A stretch of 64,000 nt of DNA from Planctomycetota bacterium (GTDB taxonomy: Bacteria; Planctomycetota; Planctomycetia; Pirellulales; Pirellulaceae): NCBI GenBank assembly GCA_963204915.1, contig CAUJHS010000082.1, forward strand, positions 1-64,000. The letters run 5' to 3'. Both the position numbers and the translations under genes were made by a program. The notes beneath the pieces are model-generated. The model ran no database searches. It worked only from the letters and a program-made list of their open reading frames with translations, and was not told the origin of the DNA. Of the stretch, positions 53,371 to 61,974 are shown in pieces; position 1 is the stretch's first letter; every line of letters begins with the position of its first letter.

Positions 53371-54678
53371 ATGTCCACTACTGCTGAACTTGGCTTCACT
53401 CAAACTGCGTTCGATGCATTTTTGCAATCGCGCGATGAACCAGAATGGCTGCTCGAATTGCGTCGTGACGCATGGCGCCAATTTTCCGCCATGGAATGGC
53501 CTGCTCGCAATCTTGAGGAATGGCGGCGTACAGACTTTCGTTTGTTCAAGCTGGGGAATTTCCATCTTCCAACCGAACCGGCCGCCGCTCCCCAACTCAT
53601 TCCTGGGTTGTTGAATGAAGGCGTCGAAGTCGGCGGCCAGTTGACGATCGTTGATAGTCGCCCCAGTCAATCCCACCTCAAGCAATCCTGGATTGATAAG
53701 GGCGTAGTTTTTGGATCACTCAGTAGCTTGTCGCGCAGTCATGGCGATTTGATTCGCCGTCATTTGTTTCAAGTGGTTGATCCGTCCTACGATCGTTTTG
53801 CCGCGTTACATGCGGCGTGTTGGTGCGGCGGCCAGCTTTTGTATGTTCCGCGAAATGTAACGATCGACGAGCCGTTCTACATCCATGCGTTGATGAACGA
53901 CGGCGGCGTCGACTTGGGGCATACGCTTGTCATTCTGGAAGAAGGCGCCGAGGCAACCTTGCTCACCGAAACCTCGAGTCCTCGACCTGAAGCAACGGGC
54001 TTCCACTGTGGCGCGACCGAGTTGATTCTCGCGCCGCGAGCGAGGCTGCGTTATGTCAGCCTACAGAACTGGAGTTCATCGGTTTGGCACTTCGCCCATC
54101 AACGAGCGATCTTACACCAAGACGCTTCGCTCCAGTGGACACTAGGAGCGTTGGGAAGCCGCCTGGCTAAAGTCAATCAAGAAGTTGCTCTTGTCGGTCC
54201 AGGCGCCGAATCGCAGGTGAATGGCGTAATGTTCACCGAGGGCAAACAACACCTTTCGTACCACACGTTACAGCATCATCAGGCGCCCAGTTGCCGTAGT
54301 GACTTTTTGTACAAAACAGCGCTGCAGGATCGTTCTCATACCGTTTGGCGCGGGATGATTCGCGTTGATCAAGGCGCGCAGAAAACCGACGGCTATCAAC
54401 GGAATGACAACTTACTTCTTTCGGATCAAGCCCGAGCCGACTCGATTCCTGGCCTGGAAATCCAGGCCGACGACGTGCGCTGTACGCATGGTTCTACAAG
54501 CGGGCGAGTCGACGAGGAACTCATCTTTTATGCGCAATGCCGCGGCTTGACTCGCAACGAAGCCATTCGCGCGATTGTTGTTGGGTTCTTCCAGCAGGTC
54601 TTTGATCGTATCACGATTGAAAGTGTGCGAGAAGCGCTGGGGCAAGCTATTGCGGAGCGGGTCCGGGAGTACAAGTAA
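53371..54678 (+). CDS. sufD: Fe-S cluster assembly protein SufD
   Basis: A 435-residue SufD, paralogous to SufB. Conserved passages include MEWPARNLEEWRRTDFRLF near the N-terminus, FAALHAACWCGGQLLYVPRNVTIDEPFY in the middle and the C-terminal VRCTHGSTSGRVDEELIFYAQCRGL, whose His in CTHG is the residue needed for cluster formation in E. coli SufD. Together with SufB and SufC it forms the assembly scaffold. Its TAA overlaps the ATG of the Rieske gene by one base, indicating coupled translation. Confidence 0.96.
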   Translation: MSTTAELGFTQTAFDAFLQSRDEPEWLLELRRDAWRQFSAMEWPARNLEEWRRTDFRLFKLGNFHLPTEPAAAPQLIPGLLNEGVEVGGQLTIVDSRPSQSHLKQSWIDKGVVFGSLSSLSRSHGDLIRRHLFQVVDPSYDRFAALHAACWCGGQLLYVPRNVTIDEPFYIHALMNDGGVDLGHTLVILEEGAEATLLTETSSPRPEATGFHCGATELILAPRARLRYVSLQNWSSSVWHFAHQRAILHQDASLQWTLGALGSRLAKVNQEVALVGPGAESQVNGVMFTEGKQHLSYHTLQHHQAPSCRSDFLYKTALQDRSHTVWRGMIRVDQGAQKTDGYQRNDNLLLSDQARADSIPGLEIQADDVRCTHGSTSGRVDEELIFYAQCRGLTRNEAIRAIVVGFFQQVFDRITIESVREALGQAIAERVREYK

Positions 54679-54998
54679 TGTCGGAATGGATCAAAGTAGC
54701 GCGCGTGTCGGATTTGGCCGATCCGGGTAAGCAAACACTCGAAGTCCAAGAGACGCTCGTCGTGCTGGTTCACCTGAATGGTCGCTTTTACTGTATCGAT
54801 GACGTTTGCACGCACGATGGCGGGCCCTTAGGCGATGGTCCACTTGATGGCCACCAAATCGTTTGTCCGCGCCACGGCGCCCGCTTTGACGTCCGAACTG
54901 GAAGAGTTTTGTGCATGCCCGCCACCGAGGACATCACGGCGCACGAAGTGAAAGTAGAAAACGGTGAAGTCTTCGTCCGGTTGAACATCGCCGCCTAG
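54678..54998 (+). CDS. Rieske [2Fe-2S] ferredoxin
   Basis: A 106-residue Rieske-type ferredoxin of the kind used with ring-hydroxylating oxygenases. The cluster-binding residues are C44-T-H46 and C63-P-R-H66 (motif CTHDGGPLGDGPLDG and CPRHGARFD). The one-base overlap with sufD shows it belongs to the suf operon. Rieske ferredoxins of this type sit in suf operons of several bacteria; the role is thought to be electron supply to SUF or to a client, but this is not established. Confidence 0.93.
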   Translation: MSEWIKVARVSDLADPGKQTLEVQETLVVLVHLNGRFYCIDDVCTHDGGPLGDGPLDGHQIVCPRHGARFDVRTGRVLCMPATEDITAHEVKVENGEVFVRLNIAA

Positions 54999-55084
54999 TC
55001 GATCACAATCACGCTAGGAAGAACGGAGAGCGCGAACTTAACTGGTTCGCGCATTTCTTCACTTGCGAACCCGAGGAACGGAAT

Positions 55085-55405
55085 ATGGCAATTAGCGAAG
55101 AACAAGTGCGCGAGGAACTGAAACGCGTAGTTGACCCTGAGTTGTTTGTGAATATTGTAGATCTGGGTCTCATCTACGTCGTCGATGTTAACCCGCGCGA
55201 TGAAGTCGGGAAGTTTGATGTGAGCATCGAGATGACGATGACCAGTCCGATGTGCCCAGCCGGACCTCAATTGGTTGCTCAGAGCAAACAAGCCGTCAGT
55301 CAGCTCGAAGGCGTCGAAAATGTCGAGGTCAAAATCGTGATGGATCCGCCCTGGACGCCTGACCGAATGACCGAAGACGCACGCGATCAACTGGGAATCT
55401 TTTGA
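55085..55405 (+). CDS. SufT-like DUF59/MIP18 Fe-S maturation factor
   Basis: A 106-residue DUF59 protein. It has the DPEL motif (RVVDPELFVNIVDLGLIYVV), the conserved Cys57 in TMTSPMCPAG and the C-terminal VVMDPPWTPDRM segment (here IVMDPPWTPDRM). Proteins of this family (SufT, PaaD, eukaryotic MIP18/CIA2) help maturation of Fe-S proteins. It is the last gene before a strong terminator and has GAGGAACGG about 8 bases upstream. Confidence 0.92.
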   Translation: MAISEEQVREELKRVVDPELFVNIVDLGLIYVVDVNPRDEVGKFDVSIEMTMTSPMCPAGPQLVAQSKQAVSQLEGVENVEVKIVMDPPWTPDRMTEDARDQLGIF

Positions 55406-55490
55406 CACGCGCCTACGAACGTCGGTGGACCGGGTCCCGAGAAGTCGGGATCGGCAACGACATCACGCTCCCAACAAGTATATAGATAAA

Positions 55491-55525
55491 CTAAGGGCCG
55501 CGAAGTTAACCTTCGCGGCCCTTAG
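55491..55525. terminator. Strong bidirectional terminator
   Basis: A perfect 15-bp inverted repeat CTAAGGGCCGCGAAG/CTTCGCGGCCCTTAG (55491-55505 with 55511-55525) with a 5-base loop, followed by TTGTT on the + strand and by TTTATCT on the minus strand. It separates the convergent suf operon and SHD1 gene and likely serves both. Confidence 0.92.
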
Positions 55526-55560
55526 TTGTTAATGAATCGCTTACCTACGCAGCAATCAAG

Positions 55561-56991
55561 TTACCGTCCAACGATGAGTGCGTCCGAGCGGTCGCGACCG
55601 GCTGCAATTTGCTCTTGCACGTACTGCTGATCGCCATCGCTAAGACGTCGCATCGGAACCGTCGTGAATCGTCCGTTGTCCTTTAAGATGCGAACCTTCC
55701 CTTCGAGAATCATGACCAACTGGCCGCGGATTTCAAAGGTGCCGGTGTTGTCCCTCCACAAACGTTCGGGGGCTTCGTTGCGAGCACTGAATGGATCACT
55801 CGCATCCTGTTTCGACTCCTCGGTTGCCGGTTGTGTCGCCTCAGGTTGAGGAGGGGCAAATAGATCATCCAGCGAACCCGCCGTAGCGGCAGCAGGCTCA
55901 GAAGGCGCTTCGTTTGTTGCAGCACCGAACGGATCATTCGCCTCCTTGGGTTGCTCGGTCGCGGGCGGCGCGCCGAACGGATCATCTCCCGCGTCAGGTT
56001 GCGCGGCTGGGGGAGCGCCGAACGGATCATCAGCGGCCTTGGGTTGTTCTGCCGCGGGCGGAGCACCAAACGGATCGTCGGCAGGCGCCGGTTGAGCGGG
56101 AGCGCCAAACGGATCGTCAGCGGTCGGTTCTTTCTTCATCTCAGGCTGCGCGGCCGGGGGAGTTCCGAAGAGATCGTCGAGGTTGGAGGGTTCCGGCTGC
56201 TTTGCGGGCTCTCCTGCCGGTGGCGCAAACGGATCGTCGGCGGACTTTGGTTGAGCTGGTGCAGGCTCGGCGGGCGGTACAGGTTGCTCTGCAGGGGGCG
56301 CACCAAATGGATCATCAGCCGCCGGCTCCTTCTTCATTTCGGGCTGCGCGCTGGGTGGCGCGAACAAATCATCTAAGTTGGGCTGCGCTTCCTTCTTAGG
56401 CTCTGGCGTAACAGGTTCGGGCTGAGGCTCTTTTGCCGGCTCTGCAGCAGGCGGCGGTTCCTTAATGGGTTCCGCTGCGGGCGGGGCGGGTTCGGGAGCT
56501 GGCTCCTTAGCGGGCTCAGCTGTTGGAGGAGTTGGTTCTGGGGCCGGCTCTTTCGCTGGTTCTGCCGGCGGAGGAGTCGGTTCTGGTACAGGAACTGGTA
56601 CCGGCGCTGGCGCAGGCTCCGCATCAGCCGGAGGCGTGGGCGGCATGGGGGCCGCTGGAGGAAGGTCGTCCGGCGGGGCTGGTGACTGTACCTGTGGCGA
56701 AGGACGAACCGAGGCCTTCGGCGCTAAGGGCGCTGCATGAGGATACGTGTAAACACGGCAAGGACCACAGGAATAAATCTGACACGACGTATAGCAAGGC
56801 GAGCAACCCGTGGAAAAGCAATTGGAATAACAGGGCTGATAACAATAGTAGGTGGTGTTACAGCAACCGCTTGACGCACTGCTGCGGCCACGGTTCCGGA
56901 AGAATCGTCCGGCCAACGACACATCGAAAGTCATCAAAACGACCGCCGTCCAAATCATTAGGATGCGGCCCCAACGTGCGACTCTTCGCAT
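55561..56991 (-). CDS. Exported protein with SHD1 domain and DPF-repeat linker
   Basis: A 476-residue protein. A signal peptide (RRVARWGRILMIWTAVVLMTFDVSLAG) precedes a Cys/Tyr-rich segment (about 37-70) with some twelve cysteines, then a Pro/Ala/Glu-rich linker (about 85-405). The linker contains EPAKEPAPEPTPP-type repeats and eight DPF motifs, mostly DDPFGAPP, plus three LDDLF motifs. The C-terminus (about 410-465) has LWRDNTGTFEIRGQLVMILEGKVRILKDNGRFTTVPMRRLSDGDQQYVQ, which fits the SHD1 (SLA1 homology 1) domain. In yeast Sla1 this domain binds NPFxD peptides. GAGGAG lies 9 bases before the ATG at 56991; further in-frame ATGs lie upstream. Function unknown. Confidence 0.85.
   Translation of the reverse strand: MRRVARWGRILMIWTAVVLMTFDVSLAGRFFRNRGRSSASSGCCNTTYYCYQPCYSNCFSTGCSPCYTSCQIYSCGPCRVYTYPHAAPLAPKASVRPSPQVQSPAPPDDLPPAAPMPPTPPADAEPAPAPVPVPVPEPTPPPAEPAKEPAPEPTPPTAEPAKEPAPEPAPPAAEPIKEPPPAAEPAKEPQPEPVTPEPKKEAQPNLDDLFAPPSAQPEMKKEPAADDPFGAPPAEQPVPPAEPAPAQPKSADDPFAPPAGEPAKQPEPSNLDDLFGTPPAAQPEMKKEPTADDPFGAPAQPAPADDPFGAPPAAEQPKAADDPFGAPPAAQPDAGDDPFGAPPATEQPKEANDPFGAATNEAPSEPAAATAGSLDDLFAPPQPEATQPATEESKQDASDPFSARNEAPERLWRDNTGTFEIRGQLVMILEGKVRILKDNGRFTTVPMRRLSDGDQQYVQEQIAAGRDRSDALIVGR
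55890..56360 (-). repeat. In-frame DPF repeat region
   Basis: Eight imperfect copies of a unit coding for DDPFGAPP and neighbours, spaced by 10-25 residues of Ala/Pro/Glu-rich sequence, seen at the DNA level as repeated CGAACGGATCATC-like blocks. All lie within the SHD1 protein gene and keep frame. Confidence 0.85.
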
Positions 56992-57173
56992 CGCTTGCAT
57001 CTCCTCAACAAAACAAGGCTGTGTGGCTAAGTGTGTACAGCAAAAAAACTTGGGAGCAACGCCCCTTATGCTAATCCCGCCTAAAAACAATCGCAACTGT
57101 TTTTGGATAACTTTTGCACAATCTATTACAAGTGAGCGTCACGGAGTGAACGTTTAAGGTTTATGGCGCATCC

Positions 57174-57202
57174 TTGGAATAGTATTCGTAACAAACTATC
57201 CT
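57174..57202 (+). promoter_or_regulatory. Candidate promoter for rnpB
   Basis: TTGGAA (57174-57179) and TATCCT (57197-57202) with a 17-base spacer, ending 12 bases before the RNase P RNA. Both boxes are imperfect. Confidence 0.4.
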
Positions 57203-57214
57203 GAATACGACGCG

Positions 57215-57634
<420 letters not shown>

Positions 57635-57640
57635 TTGCGT

Positions 57641-58141
57641 TTATTCATTCTCCGTCGCTTGCTGCGCGTCGTCTTCTTGCGCCGCGGCGTCCAACGCTTG
57701 CACCAACTTCGCGATGCACAATTTGTTCATGCTAATTTGCCGAGAGTAAGCCTCGGCCCGCAGCGCTTCATGCATGCTTTTCGGGAGTCGTACCGTAATG
57801 ACACGGGTGGGCTCTTTGTCGTCGACATCTGCAGGAAGGGCTCCTTGGCTGCGAAGCTCTCCGAGCATTCGTTGAATATCTGCGTATTCAGAGCTTTGTT
57901 CAAAGGCTGCGCGCTCCTCGCTCGTCGGAAAAAGTCGCGAGACGACGCCACCGACGCCAAGCAGTTCGCGAAAAAACATCACCCAGTCGGGTTTGTGGTG
58001 GAAAAGGCCTTCCGCAACACGAAGCGCTTCGAGCCTTTTATCGACAAATGGTTTGTCAAATGGAATTGCTTCGCCGGAGGAAAGGTTTTGTGGTTGAGCG
58101 CGTCGCGAGCGCGGAGAAGCAGCGTCCGTCATGGCCGGCAC
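57641..58141 (-). CDS. Protein with C-terminal ribbon-helix-helix (HicB/CopG-like) motif
   Basis: A 166-residue protein. The C-terminal part has a beta-strand plus two helices, RVITVRLPKSMHEALRAEAYSRQISMNKLCIAKLVQAL (about 110-150), matching the RHH DNA-binding fold of CopG and HicB-like proteins. The N-terminal 100 residues are helical and charged with no domain I recognise. RHH proteins are usually repressors or antitoxins, but no toxin gene is adjacent. Its stop codon is 6 bases from the 3' end of rnpB. Confidence 0.85.
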   Translation of the reverse strand: MPAMTDAASPRSRRAQPQNLSSGEAIPFDKPFVDKRLEALRVAEGLFHHKPDWVMFFRELLGVGGVVSRLFPTSEERAAFEQSSEYADIQRMLGELRSQGALPADVDDKEPTRVITVRLPKSMHEALRAEAYSRQISMNKLCIAKLVQALDAAAQEDDAQQATENE

Positions 58142-58600
58142 TTCCTGAGTATGAGGTCAATGAAGTTACGAAAGTAGCGCTCTCATCGCAGTCGGTGCGA
58201 CGAGTTGGTTCATTCTCCGTCGCGATTTCGAACTTCATGCTATCTCCATATCCTGCTTGCACTTGCAGTGCCATTAACGCCATTGCTAGCATTGCGGCAC
58301 CCCTGCTCAACATCTAGGCAATATCCGGCATGCCTAAATAACGTGCATAGCATTTCATCAGAAAATGGCTAAGTGTCCTTATCAAAGGCGGTTTTTACGA
58401 GCAAAAACGAAAGGCTGGCCCGATTCTGCTCGAAGCTCGGAGCCGCGGTTTCGAGTTGCTAAACCGCCGAATATGCTTTTATCCTGCTTGCTTTACCCCT
58501 CTTTTGAAAACTACTTCCAAAGGTGGGGTGTACAGCTGGGAGATAAAAAAACGCCCTGTAATACAGGGCGCTCTGCTTGCTAAAATCGCGGCGGCACAAA
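58142..58600. other. 459-bp stretch, mostly non-coding
   Basis: A minus-strand frame (58056-58313) with a hydrophobic start overlaps the RHH gene in a different frame and is not supported. No promoter or RNA is clear. The right end holds the terminator of the next minus-strand gene. Confidence 0.4.
58543..58570 (-). terminator. Rho-independent terminator for the TIM-barrel gene
   Basis: On the minus strand CGCCCTGT/ACAGGGCG (58563-58570 with 58552-58559) with a 3-base loop, followed by seven T. It lies about 30 bp after the stop of the sugar phosphate isomerase-like gene. Confidence 0.93.
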
Positions 58601-59515
58601 TTAGGCAGCGAGTTTTTCCTTTACTCGTTCGAGCAGCTTTTGGGTAGCGCGAATACCTTCCATTTCTCCAAGTTTACTGCCTTCGTATTCGATTCCCACA
58701 TAGCCGTGATAGCCCGCATCAAGGACGATCTTCATGATCTTGAAGTAGTCGGTATGTGTTTCGTTACCTTCTGCGTCAAAGTCATGGCTCTTTGCGCTGA
58801 CGGCCTTCGCAAACGGCATCAATTCTTTGACGCCTTGATAACGGTCGTAATCATGGAAGTTACCAAAGTCAGGCAAGGTCCCACAGTTTGGCAGGTCGAC
58901 CTTTTGCATGACGCTAGCCAACCATTTGCCATTTGACGAAAGACCGCCATGATTTTCAACAATGACGTTGAGATCCAGCTTCCCGGCAAATTCCGAAAGC
59001 CGTCGCAGACCGTCGGCGGCCAACTTGAGCTGTTCTTCGTACGGCCCGGATGAAGCCGCATTCACGCGTAGAGAATGACAACCCAGAAACTTCGCGGCTT
59101 CCGCCCACTTGTAATGATTTTCGACCGCTAACGTGCGTTTCGCGTCATCAGGATCGCCAAGAGCCCCCTCGCCGTCCACCATAATCAAAAGACTATTGAC
59201 GCCGTGGTCCTCGGCTCGCTTTTTCATTTCGGACAGGTATTTTTCATCTTTGGCTTTGTCTTTGAAAAACTGATTCACATATTCGACGGCATTGATTCCG
59301 AATTCCTGCTTGATCGTCTTCGCAAAGTCGAGGTGATCCATCTTCTTGTCAAACAACGTTCGGTGAAGAGACCATTCAGCAACAGATATCTTAAACAGGG
59401 GCTCTGTTTGGTCGGCGCCAAAGAGAGAATTACCGGCCAAAGCCCAAGCAGCTGTAGCGCCACAGGCGGCCTTGAGAAAGTCGCGTCGTTGAGCGGATTG
59501 GTTCATACGATGCAT
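58601..59515 (-). CDS. Tat-exported sugar phosphate isomerase/epimerase-like protein
   Basis: A 304-residue xylose isomerase-like TIM barrel protein. The N-terminus has a Tat motif ([27 protein letters not shown]). The barrel carries the typical metal-site acidic and His residues: [53 protein letters not shown] and [13 protein letters not shown]. The family is heavily expanded in planctomycetes; most members are uncharacterised and may act on sugars or sugar acids in the periplasm. A second ATG three codons in is possible. A strong terminator follows. Confidence 0.93.
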   Translation of the reverse strand: MHRMNQSAQRRDFLKAACGATAAWALAGNSLFGADQTEPLFKISVAEWSLHRTLFDKKMDHLDFAKTIKQEFGINAVEYVNQFFKDKAKDEKYLSEMKKRAEDHGVNSLLIMVDGEGALGDPDDAKRTLAVENHYKWAEAAKFLGCHSLRVNAASSGPYEEQLKLAADGLRRLSEFAGKLDLNVIVENHGGLSSNGKWLASVMQKVDLPNCGTLPDFGNFHDYDRYQGVKELMPFAKAVSAKSHDFDAEGNETHTDYFKIMKIVLDAGYHGYVGIEYEGSKLGEMEGIRATQKLLERVKEKLAA

Positions 59516-59809
59516 CTGGTAAAGGGCAAAAGAAGTAAACAGGATAACCTGGGGCAGTATAGTCTAACCGCGTTCCGGTCCCAAGGGTCTAGGTCGCGCG
59601 AACCTGGCTCGAGTCCTTAGGTCTTACTAAAGTGCAACGCCATGGTTGATCATGGCTGTATTAAGATAACCATGAGACGGTAGGAATACCTGACGCGGGG
59701 CCACAGAACGATGACTTCCCTGGTCGGCGCGAATATAATAGAGATGTGAGCCGCTTTATTTTAGCGTTCTCACCCATATTGAACCTGATTCTGGAGGAAA
59801 CTCGCCCTC

Positions 59810-61150
59810 GTGCACGATACGGAGCGTTTACAAAGCGTCGCCCGGGAAAAATCAATACTTGTTCGGATCATACTTCCCGAACATTCCGAGGGAGGCGATG
59901 TACTTGACGAACTGGAAGGATTGGCCAAGACGGCTGGGGCCAAGATCGTCGGCCAATTGACCCAACGGCGCGATAAGCCTGATGCCTCGACCTATCTTGG
60001 CAAAGGCAAGGTTGACGAATTAAAGGCGTTAGTGGAGCATCGCGACGCCGACGCAGTGATTTTTGACAACGATCTGTCGCCGGGGCAAACGCGTAACTTG
60101 GAAAAGATCCTGGGAGTCAAGGTGCTTGATCGCACCGAAATAATCCTCGACATCTTTTCGACGCATGCCCAAACCCATGAGTCGCGCCTTGCCGTGGAAC
60201 TCGCGCAGCTCGAGTATTCATTGCCGCGTCTTAAGCGAATGTGGACCCACCTCTCGCGCATGAAAATGGGAATTGGCATGCGCGGGCCGGGCGAAAAACA
60301 GCTGGAAACGGACCGTCGCTTAGTGGAGAAACGCATTCATGATTTGCGAACGGAATTGAAGACGATTGAGCGGCGCAAGGAACGTCAGGTCGAGGCGCGC
60401 AGCGACCACATGACGGTATCCCTGGTAGGGTACACAAATGCTGGCAAGAGCACATTGATGAATGCGCTCACGCAAGCGGGGGTTAAGGCGGAAGATAAGC
60501 TCTTCGCCACGCTCGATACACGCACCCGCCGCTGGCAGTTGCCGAACTGGGGCCCTGTGCTTCTCAGTGATACCGTAGGTTTCATTCGGGATCTGCCTCA
60601 CGCATTGATTGCGAGTTTCAAAGCGACGCTTGAAGAAGCGCGGCAGGCCGACTTGCTCATTCATGTGGCCGATGCGAGCAACCCCCACGTGCTCTCGCAA
60701 ATTTCGGCAGTGTATGCCGTACTCCAGGAACTCGGAATTGAAGAGAAGAGCACGCTGCTGGTATTGAACAAGATCGATGCAGTTGATGGTTTAGCGGCTA
60801 TCGAGAGCGCCCGATCGCGTTATCCTCACGCCGTGCTCGTAAGCGCTAAAGCCAAAATCGGGCTGGAAGAATTGGCTCATGCGGTAAGCGATGCGCTGAG
60901 CAGCTCTTTTGTCGACTTGGAAGTCGAAACCGGTGTAGAAAACGGACGGCTGGCGGCTTACCTGGCGGCCCACGGCGAGGTGTTGTCCAAGCGATATCAG
61001 GAGAATCGCGTACTGATCCATTGTCGGCTGCCAAAGAAACATGTGGCGCGCGTGGTAGATAGCGGCGCGATTGTTCGACCGGTGGATGCAAAGGCGGCGC
61101 GTGACGACGGCCATGCTTCAACTTCCGGCGCCGTTGAGAATGTCGCTTAG
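59810..61150 (+). CDS. hflX: Ribosome-associated GTPase HflX
   Basis: A 446-residue HflX. The N-terminal domain has LTQRRDKPDASTYLGKGKVDELK, ending a helical region with RLKRMWTHLSRMKMGIGMRGPGEKQLETDRR, strongly typical. The G domain has G1 GYTNAGKST (starting at G207), G3 DTVGFIRDLPHALIASFKATLEEA and G4 NKID. HflX splits stalled 70S ribosomes. The start is GTG, with GGAGGAAA upstream, and is close to the usual family start. Followed after 9 bp by the SDR gene, so probably co-transcribed. Confidence 0.96.
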   Translation: MHDTERLQSVAREKSILVRIILPEHSEGGDVLDELEGLAKTAGAKIVGQLTQRRDKPDASTYLGKGKVDELKALVEHRDADAVIFDNDLSPGQTRNLEKILGVKVLDRTEIILDIFSTHAQTHESRLAVELAQLEYSLPRLKRMWTHLSRMKMGIGMRGPGEKQLETDRRLVEKRIHDLRTELKTIERRKERQVEARSDHMTVSLVGYTNAGKSTLMNALTQAGVKAEDKLFATLDTRTRRWQLPNWGPVLLSDTVGFIRDLPHALIASFKATLEEARQADLLIHVADASNPHVLSQISAVYAVLQELGIEEKSTLLVLNKIDAVDGLAAIESARSRYPHAVLVSAKAKIGLEELAHAVSDALSSSFVDLEVETGVENGRLAAYLAAHGEVLSKRYQENRVLIHCRLPKKHVARVVDSGAIVRPVDAKAARDDGHASTSGAVENVA

Positions 61151-61159
61151 GAACCGGTC

Positions 61160-61939
61160 ATGGCGAAACGCGAATTAGCGGGAAGCCGTGCGATACTCAC
61201 CGGCGCGTCGAGCGGCATCGGCGTGGAATTGGCCCGCGAATTAGCAAGACACGGTGTTCGCCTCGTGCTTGCCGCGCGGCGCAAGGAACAATTGGAGCAG
61301 ACCGCGCAGGAAGTTGCGGCGGCCGGTTCTCAGGCAGTGGCGGTGATGGGCGATATTGCCGATCCCGATGTGAGAAGTCGTTTGGTCGATACGGCTCAAT
61401 CCACCTTCGGTGGCCTTGATTTGCTCATTAACAACGCCGGCATGGGGCTTTTTGGTCCCTTTGCTAATTCGGATCCCGCCCGACTTCGTCAAATTATGGA
61501 GGTCAACTTCTTTGCTCCCGTCGAATTAATTCGCATTGCGCTGCCCGTTTTGCGCAATGGGCGGAAGCCGATGATTGTCAACGTCAGCTCGGTTTTGGGT
61601 CATTTTGCGGTCCCTAACAAGAGTGAATACTCAGCCAGCAAGTTCGCATTGCACGGTTTCAGTGACGCGTTGCGCATGGAGCTAATGAGCGACGGGATCG
61701 ACGTATTACTTGTGAGCCCAAGTACGACAACGACCGAGTTTTTTGATAAGGCCGAGCCAGACGCGAACCGTCGCCCCCAACGTGGAATGTCGCCCACGAG
61801 GGTAGCGAGAAAGACCGTCGCCGCTATTCGACAAGGGAAGCATGAGGTCATTTTCTCGTTACCAGGGAACCTGGCGGTCTGGGGTGATCGTATTGCGCCG
61901 AGCAGCATGAGTCGACTGCTCGCTCGCTTTGGCGACTGA
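61160..61939 (+). CDS. Short-chain dehydrogenase/reductase
   Basis: A 259-residue classical SDR. The cofactor loop is TGASSGIG (14-21), the NNAG motif is at 91-94, and the catalytic residues are S143/S144, Y157 and K161 (YSASK). A basic residue pair after the second strand (LAARRKEQ) suggests NADP preference. The substrate is unknown. The gene follows hflX with a 9-bp gap and converges with the antiporter gene. Confidence 0.94.
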   Translation: MAKRELAGSRAILTGASSGIGVELARELARHGVRLVLAARRKEQLEQTAQEVAAAGSQAVAVMGDIADPDVRSRLVDTAQSTFGGLDLLINNAGMGLFGPFANSDPARLRQIMEVNFFAPVELIRIALPVLRNGRKPMIVNVSSVLGHFAVPNKSEYSASKFALHGFSDALRMELMSDGIDVLLVSPSTTTTEFFDKAEPDANRRPQRGMSPTRVARKTVAAIRQGKHEVIFSLPGNLAVWGDRIAPSSMSRLLARFGD

Positions 61940-61974
61940 CCCGACGTGGCGGTCTGCACCCTTCGCGAATCACA

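Noticed and set aside
53347-53375. TTGACA followed by a TATGTC box near the sufD start
   Set aside because: The -10 box would overlap the sufD start codon, so it cannot drive that gene normally.
58056-58313. 85-codon minus-strand frame with a hydrophobic start
   Set aside because: Overlaps the ribbon-helix-helix gene in another frame; the latter has the recognised domain.
59560-59640. tRNA-like stretch before hflX
   Set aside because: Contains a GCTCGAGTCC sequence like a T-loop but no matching acceptor or D-arm could be folded.
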